Positions 58,391 to 64,000 of a stretch of 64,000 bases of DNA are shown piece after piece. The DNA lies in assembly GCF_037975245.1 (NCBI RefSeq), contig NC_092569.1, positions 14,220,501-14,284,500 of the forward strand, given 5' to 3'. This stretch comes from Apostichopus japonicus. Taxonomy: Eukaryota; Echinodermata; Holothuroidea; Aspidochirotida; Stichopodidae. Below the pieces are notes generated by a model. The model saw nothing but the letters and a program-made list of their open reading frames with translations. It had not been told where the DNA came from and ran no database searches. Numbering within the stretch: position 1 is the first letter of the stretch; every line of letters starts with the position of its first letter. A program made the position numbers and the translations under genes.

Positions 58391-58513
58391 TCACCCATTA
58401 TGCAATTTTCTTGGAGTCTTCATCTTCAACAGCATAGAGGTGATATTTGACATTCCAGTGACAAACTTCTCCTGTAAGTTCACTTCAGTCACTCGAAAGA
58501 ACTCTGCTACAAT
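58391..58513 (-). pseudogene. CACTA-transposase-like exon in element 2
   Basis: Minus-strand acceptor TAATGTACAT.ATTTTACAG leads into 40 codons, AEFFRVTEVNLQEKFVTGMS then NITSMLLKMKTPRKLHNG, ending in TGA. Family members of the CACTA-transposase-like group have FFR.T.V.L...FL..L..YT..LL.L...KGG at the corresponding place. The stop interrupts what should continue. It lies upstream, on the same strand, of the piece at 56734-56966, in the expected order. Confidence 0.4.
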
Positions 58514-59632
58514 CTGTAAAATAATGTACAGCACTGATGTTAAAACAAAATTCTGTACAATACATGAAATAATGGATAATCTAAAATCTGATTATTTTAG
58601 GATTCACACTCTTGAAATAGGAAAATTTGTTTTTAGTTTTGTAAAACTATAGAATCAATGATGCCATAGCTCAACCACAGTACAATGCTTGACATAATTG
58701 AACATTGTAAATGTTGTTCAAATCAGTTTCTATTGGACACTTACAGTCACAATACCATATCATAAGTGTTAGTTATTATAATGAGTGAATACTAGTGTTT
58801 GTGGTGCTCATGAATATTAATCAGTCATGGGATCAGAGATCTAAATCTTTATAATGACACATGTGATTTTCACTGTTTGCCCTACTGTGATTCAAAATGA
58901 CCTTTAACCTTTAGTTTTAGAACACTATTTTTTAAGCCAGTAACTTTTTTGGCAGGCAACTACATCCTGAATTTTTTTTGTACAAACAGGGTGGTACTAT
59001 ATCTCTTTCAGAAGAAATTAATCAGATTATTTCAACATGACGCGATTTGAGTTATTGGCTGTCAAAGACGACCTCTTTTGTACATCGGAGCAACTTAAAA
59101 ACTTCATAAATTAATATTGAGAAAAGCTAGATCCGTGAAATTTGTTTAGGTGTAAGGAATTAATACTTATAATTGAAGTTTATAATCCTGACAGCTCTAA
59201 CATGATTACTTTGGTAAACAATTTGCACCAAAGCCCCTTCCTCATGCTGAATCGCAGCATGAAATAGCAACTTTAGAATGCGCAACTTGCAAATTTATTA
59301 TAGGAAAGCATTGTAATCATTATTTTGTAGTTTTTGGACTAGACACAATAAACTTTGAAAGAATCAAGTACCGTGAAGAAAGGGTTTAGGGGCGCTGTTT
59401 AATTAAAAATAGCACACTTTTTAGTGAAACCTACAAAAAATTGAATATTTTGATACTTTTAAGTTGACCTAACTCTACAAGACAATGTTTTTGTAGCCTA
59501 ATGTTTTATATTCCTGAACTATGTGATAGAATCTATAAGCATATGTAATAGAAGGGTAGTAGAATGTTTAATTGCTGAGAAATGAGACCTCAAAATTCAA
59601 GAAAATGCCAAATTTCACGGTGGTGACAGATT
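58514..59632. other. Interior of element 2, no gene seen
   Basis: No coding motif recognised on either strand. Confidence 0.35.
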
Positions 59633-59790
59633 GAGGAATTTCAAAGTGGGATAAATCAGCCAATTATGAATTAATGTAACTGAAATTTTCAGAATATGCT
59701 TATTTTATTGTGTTCCAATCATACAAAATATTTGGAAATTTTTGGAGAGGGTGCAGCTACAGCCATCCGTGATTTGACACGGAATGTCCC
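59633..59790 (-). repeat. Dispersed repeat, inverted partner of 24204-24360
   Basis: Reverse-complement copy of the repeat at 24204-24360, here located inside element 2. Confidence 0.8.
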
Positions 59791-60459
59791 TTTACCATAT
59801 ATTCAGGAGTTAATGTCCTGTAGGGCCTAGCCTATTGACTCAATTTAGAACATTCTTAATGACTGTTTATTTTGTACAGTCGGTCTGCTCACTCTGTTGC
59901 AGAGGTATGTGTAGCCTACCGTAACATTAGGGTCTGCAATTGCAAACTAGCCTATGCTATGCCTAGTTTATCTTGTATTGGCCTAACACCGTATCATACT
60001 ATTGGACACCTACTACTAGTTCTACTAGTACTTACTATGCTAGGCTAACGGCCTTTGGCTTAGCCTACTGCCTGCCTTCGTTTGTTTAAAAGTTTCAGGT
60101 TGTAGGCTTATTATATTAATCAATGTGAATGATACTTATTTATATGCAATACAAATAATATAAGTTTATGATAACATAAATTTGTAATTTGAGATTACCT
60201 GTTTATCTGTCACGGTGACGATCAGTGTACTAATAACGAGGACTGTGTGTGAAGCTGCTGTATATCACATAACTTCATACCCATGTGCAACCGGTTAGCA
60301 CTACTATAATACTGTACTTACCAACGCGTATGAACGCACGTAAGAAAAATATACAAACTGTACTGTAACATGCCCAAGCAGTCTGTGTTTGCCCTTTGCT
60401 TTTGGCGGGAACATAGTAACGGACGGTCACTACGGTACATGTCAGTATGTAAGGCAAAT

Positions 60460-60800
60460 GAGTACCAAAGGTGTCGCGCTGATTCCAACCTTTCAAAGGT
60501 GTCATCTGACCCCTTACTACCTTAGTTTGACCCCCGTAATGATTATCTACAGGTGACAGTATGTAAATGAGTATCAAAGAGTGTCACGCTGATTCCAAAG
60601 GTGTCAACTGACCTCGTCAAATTGTTTTGACTCCACATAGCCGGCTTATGCTGGACACCACAGTGGTGTATTTTGACACCTCTATCGGGGTAAAATTGAT
60701 GATTACACCCAAATGGTGTCAACATAAGAATGTGCATTCTCGGAGCTATGCAATAAGGACACTCTTGAAGGGGTCATTGCGTAAAAATGGTGTCCAGAAC
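60460..60800. repeat. Right subterminal GGTGTC/GACACC array
   Basis: Seven exact GGTGTC or GACACC hexamers plus variants, in both orientations. It is followed by the reversed LINE; the last copy of the array motif and the element end resume at about 63386-63423. Confidence 0.8.
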
Positions 60801-60812
60801 ACATATAAATAA

Positions 60813-63388
60813 TAATAATAATAATTTATTCTTATATAGCGCTTTACATCAAAAGAATGATCTCAAAGCAGCTTCACAAAAACGCATAAAAAAAAAAATA
60901 CAACTTAAAAAGTATTTACAGCTTAAAAATAATACAATCTAAAAATATTGCATCCTAAGAATTACAGAAATAAATAACTAACAATAATTAATAAAAAACA
61001 AAAAAATTCAGAAATTAAAGACAAAAGCAATAAAATATGACAGCATACAATAAAACTAAAATACTAAACTGATACAGCCGAAGAAATAGCAACAATAAGA
61101 CTATCAAAACAAAAATAGAAAATAAATTTCAATATAAAACAATCAAAACATGGCAAGATGGTAATACAATCAATATGACTGGAGGTTTAAAAAGAATAAT
61201 ACTTTCGAAAAAGGTGAGTTTTAAGGTGTGCCTTAAAAGCATTTAATGATGGAGCTGCCCTGATGTCATTGGGGAGTGCATTCCATAGATCAGGTGCAAA
61301 ATAGGCAAAGGATCGTGCGCCAAAGCTTTTTTGGGCGAATCTGCCAGGCTCTAGTCGTATCTCCATAGAATGTCTGTTCCTCTGTCGTGTTCGATTTGCA
61401 ATCTGCATGGGCTCTGGAAGAGCCTGACGACTGATCAGAGAGCCAAGAGAGTGATGGGGAGTGCCATTTATAATATTGTAGGTTATGACTAGAGACTTAA
61501 ATTCGATCCTTGCGGAGACAGGTAACCAATGAAGGTCAATCAATATGGGTGTGATGTGTTCGTGACTCCTGCTCCGTGTAACCATGCGTGCTGCCGAGTT
61601 TTGAATCAATTGAAGACGCGCCAGTTGCTGTTGCTCAATTCCATATAATAAACTATTACAATAATCAAGGTGCGATGTAACAAATGCATGAATTAATCTT
61701 TCTGTGCTTGTGCGATCTAAGAGCTTACGAATTTTCCCAATACGATACAATGAGTATGATGCTGACTGACAAATTTTTGAAACATGACTTGACATAGAAC
61801 TGAATTCATCAAATTGCACTCCTAAATTTCTGACAACGGAAATGGGTTTAACATGAGTAACACCAACTCTGAAACTAGATATGTCTGCTTGAACTTTTCG
61901 GAACTTACTGTGAAAATGAATTACTTCTGTTTTGCTATCATTGAGTACAAGTCAATTTGCTGCCATCCACTCACGAATATCATCTATGCATTTTTCAGGT
62001 ATGAATTTCCAGTCAGATAGATTTTTACACGAAAAATACAGTTGTGTATCATCGGCAAAAAGCATAAAGTCAATATCATTGGCTAAAATAATGTCTTCGA
62101 GTGGGGATGTATACAAGGTAAAAAGAATCGGCCCAAGACCGCTTCCCTGTGGTACACCGCAAAATAATGGTTCATCGTCCGAATAACAATTGTCAATACA
62201 GACACGTTGAGTACGTCCTCGAAGATATGAATCGAACCACTTTAAAGCAGTACCATTTATGCCAAACCGATGCTCCAAACGCTGCAGTAAAATATCGTGG
62301 TCAATTGTATCGAATGCGGCGGTAAGATCGAGTAGGACTAAAATACACTCTTTATGTTTGTCCATTGAAACTAGAATGTCATTTCTTACACGAAGCAACG
62401 CGGTTTCTGTGCTATGGTTTCTTCGGTATGCAGATTGAAATTTCGAATAAAGAGAGAATTGGTTAAAATATTCATCAATTTGATTAGAACACATGTTCTC
62501 TAAAACTTTATGTTCAAATAAAAGGTTGGAAACGGGACGATAATTTTATAAAACATCAGGATCCAGTCCGGGCTTTTTCAATAATGGTCTGACAAGAGCG
62601 CGTTTATGACGTCGCGGAACAGTCCCTGCTTCGAAGGAAGTGTTGGCAATGTTAACAAGATCATCCACTAGTTCTGGTAGGCAAAGTTTAACGAGCTGAG
62701 TTGGCATCGGATCGAGCGCTGAAGATTTCGAGTTCATAGCTGAAATACATTTGGTCGCGTCGTCACGGGTAATTGGCTTGAAGTTCGAAAAGCTATGACT
62801 AGGTGGGCACGGTGGTAAACTTGGCTTTGTAACATCATGGAATGTATCGCGTAATTTCCTGATCTTCCCACAGAAAAAGTCAGAGAAATCTTGCGCCATT
62901 TGCTGGGGATCGTTGTGCTTAGGTAGGATGGCACCAGTTGACTTCTTGTCTCCTGTGATCTCATCAACCACGGCAAACAGCTTCCTGGTGTTGGCGGACT
63001 GTATGCGAGAACGGTGGTACTGAGTTTTAGCTCTCTCGCATTCGTCATGGTAAGATGTTCGGGCACCATGGAATATTTGCTTGTTAATCTCCAGCGGTGA
63101 GCTGAGCCAAGCTCGTTCTAAACGGCGAACATTATTCCTCAGAAGTCGGAGTTCATCTGTGTACCACGGAGCTCGAGCTTTGTTCACAATTACCTTCTTT
63201 TTCGCAGGAGCAAGCATATCCATAACGTCAGACAGTTTCTTACCGAAGTTGACTGATAACGTGTCAACTGAAATGCCGTACTCACCATCACTGTCAACAG
63301 GCTTGTATTTTTTAATCGCCTCTACCAGCTGGTCACTTCGGATAGATCGAATGTTCCGTATAACACGTGTAGTTTTTGTCGCGTGAAA
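60813..63388 (-). mobile_element. L2-like LINE, 5'-truncated
   Basis: The 3' end is marked on the + strand by an ATA/AAT trinucleotide run and TATAGCGCTTTACATC, a typical L2/CR1-group tail (GCGCTATATAA...ATT repeats on the coding strand). The 5' end stops at about 63388 within the linker after the endonuclease. It is inserted in reverse into the right end of element 2, splitting the terminal GGTGTC array. Confidence 0.9.
61187..63388 (-). pseudogene. L2-like reverse transcriptase, two nonsense codons
   Basis: One minus-strand frame covers about 730 codons. It reads from the endonuclease-RT linker (KARAPWYTDELRLLRNNVRR), through FKPITRDDATKCISAMNSKS and LVRPLLKKPGLD, to the fingers and palm: QSAYRRNHSTETALL, LVLLDLTAAFDTIDH (motif A Asp), GVPQGSGLGPILFTLY, MLFADDTQLY (motif C, FADD). 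It ends with the C-terminal SHLDYCNSLLYGIEQQQLAR, LHWLPVSARI and LWNALPNDIRAAPSL. It is interrupted only by TAA at about 62543 (before NYRPVSNL) and TGA at about 61949 (before LVLNDSKTE). Catalytic Asp residues are present. The endonuclease is missing by truncation. Recent, recently disabled copy. Confidence 0.9.
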
Positions 63389-63423
63389 GGTGTCAATTGA
63401 CACACAATTTTATTTTCAATGTG

Positions 63424-63808
63424 TACAAAGCGTATAACATTGAATAGAATTGATCAGCTAATAAACTCTACTTTAGGAAAGGTACGATATTCGATGCAGA
63501 CTTTCTAAGTTACATATCATATATATGCATGTTTATCTCTCTCTTGGATCCTATTTTATTTCTTCGTAACCGAAAGGATGTCGAAGACTGATGTCGAAGA
63601 CGACAATGATACTCAATCTCTCTTGCAGGTTTGAATTATTTACGTTTTTTTCGTTATTGAGTTATTGAAAATGATATTGATATTTTGAAACTTTGAACAC
63701 CATTTCTTCTCTCATTATTTTCCTTTGAAGTGGTATGGTTTCATAATGCACATTTCCTTTATTTAAAACTATATGGCTTTCATAAACGTTAGAACACCAT
63801 ACTCTCCA
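63424..63808. repeat. Duplicated segment, copy B (right part)
   Basis: Continues the alignment with copy A from 15771 (GTATAACATTGAATAGA onward) to about 16143. Beyond that, B and A diverge. Confidence 0.9.
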
Positions 63809-64000
63809 TTGATATACACATGACTTTGTGCGGCATAATGTAAAATAGTATGATACTTTTGTATTTTAGTTACTGATAGTTGACACAAGTATGGTAGTTC
63901 ATAATGCACATTTCAATTATTTAAAACTATATGGCTTTCATAAACGTTAGAGCATCATACTCTCTATTGAAATACACATGACTATGTGCGGCATAAGTAA
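63734..64000. repeat. 156-bp tandem duplication at window end
   Basis: TATGGTTTCATAATGCACA at 63734 recurs as TATGGTAGTTCATAATGCAC at 63890, with ATAAACGTTAGA and ATACACATGACT following in both. Copy A has one unit only. The second unit runs off the window. Confidence 0.85.

Larger units (their letters stand above)
55260..63423. mobile_element. CACTA-like DNA element 2 (with nested LINE)
   Basis: The left end is CACTCAAAAAAATAAAGG and the right end, reverse-complemented, is CACATTGAAAATAAAA. Arrays of GGTGTC/GACACC lie inside both ends. Copy A lacks the whole block, which gives an empty site at about 15763-15771. Removing the L2-like LINE (60813-63388) leaves about 5.6 kb. Minus-strand pieces at 56734-56966 and 58391-58513 resemble the C-terminal part of the CACTA-transposase-like family. 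No clear target duplication can be read. Inferred to be a degenerate, once possibly autonomous CACTA-type element. Confidence 0.65.

Noticed and set aside
1-64000. tRNA, rRNA or CRISPR features
   Set aside because: No A-box/B-box pair with cloverleaf, no rRNA-like stretch and no spacer-repeat array was seen by eye; the window is an animal genome.

Overview
This is an AT-rich animal nuclear window with no prokaryotic features: no operons, and coding signal only as short exon-like blocks bounded by GT/AG sites. The mix of retroelement families (L2-like, Rex1-like and Tx1/L1-like LINEs), hAT-like and CACTA-like DNA elements, long G/C homopolymers and low-copy domain exons (Death domain, HECT-like, integrase-like, SAM-like, C2H2) points to a marine invertebrate deuterostome, most likely an echinoderm. 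That assignment is inference. No complete host gene lies in the window. The best host coding evidence is two phase-compatible exons ending in a Death domain (29.9-30.8 kb, + strand), a clean internal exon at 32.1-32.3 kb (- strand), a candidate first exon at 50.0-50.15 kb (+) and a short Cys-rich ORF at 17.5 kb (+).

Layout. 2.2-6.7 kb: a DNA element with CACTG...CAGTG ends, a TA duplication, subterminal arrays of TTAGTC/GACTAA and a nested 1.24-kb foldback. 11.2-13.1 kb: hAT-like remnants. 13.3-16.1 kb: copy A of a duplicated segment carrying integrase-like exons on the - strand. 20.9-22.2 kb: a decayed gene of an uncharacterised metazoan family (KLSGDGT motif), followed by a Rex1-like LINE fragment. 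25.5-28.8 kb: an RT fragment, then SAM-like, C2H2 and CACTA-transposase-like pieces on the + strand. 29.9-30.8 kb: Death-domain exons. 33-34 kb: a roughly 201-bp tandem repeat. 39.4-47.7 kb: two broken Tx1/L1-like LINE copies around two TTATCC arrays and a 1.7-kb irregular repeat with 27 exact AGGTCA/TGACCT hexamers. 51.7-63.8 kb: copy B of the duplicated segment, adjoining a broken HECT-like exon, with a near-perfect 140-bp palindrome and an 8.2-kb second CACTA-like element. That element carries GGTGTC/GACACC arrays and is itself interrupted by a reversed L2-like LINE.

How the parts relate. The two CACTA-like elements have closely similar terminal sequence but different iterated subterminal motifs. 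This suggests related elements whose transposase-binding repeats have diverged. The second contains minus-strand exon-like pieces resembling the C-terminal part of a multi-copy animal CACTA (EnSpm)-like transposase family, and the 28-kb pieces resemble an upstream part of the same family. Copies A and B give a natural filled/empty comparison for the second element. All family assignments come from remembered motifs read by eye; no database search was run.
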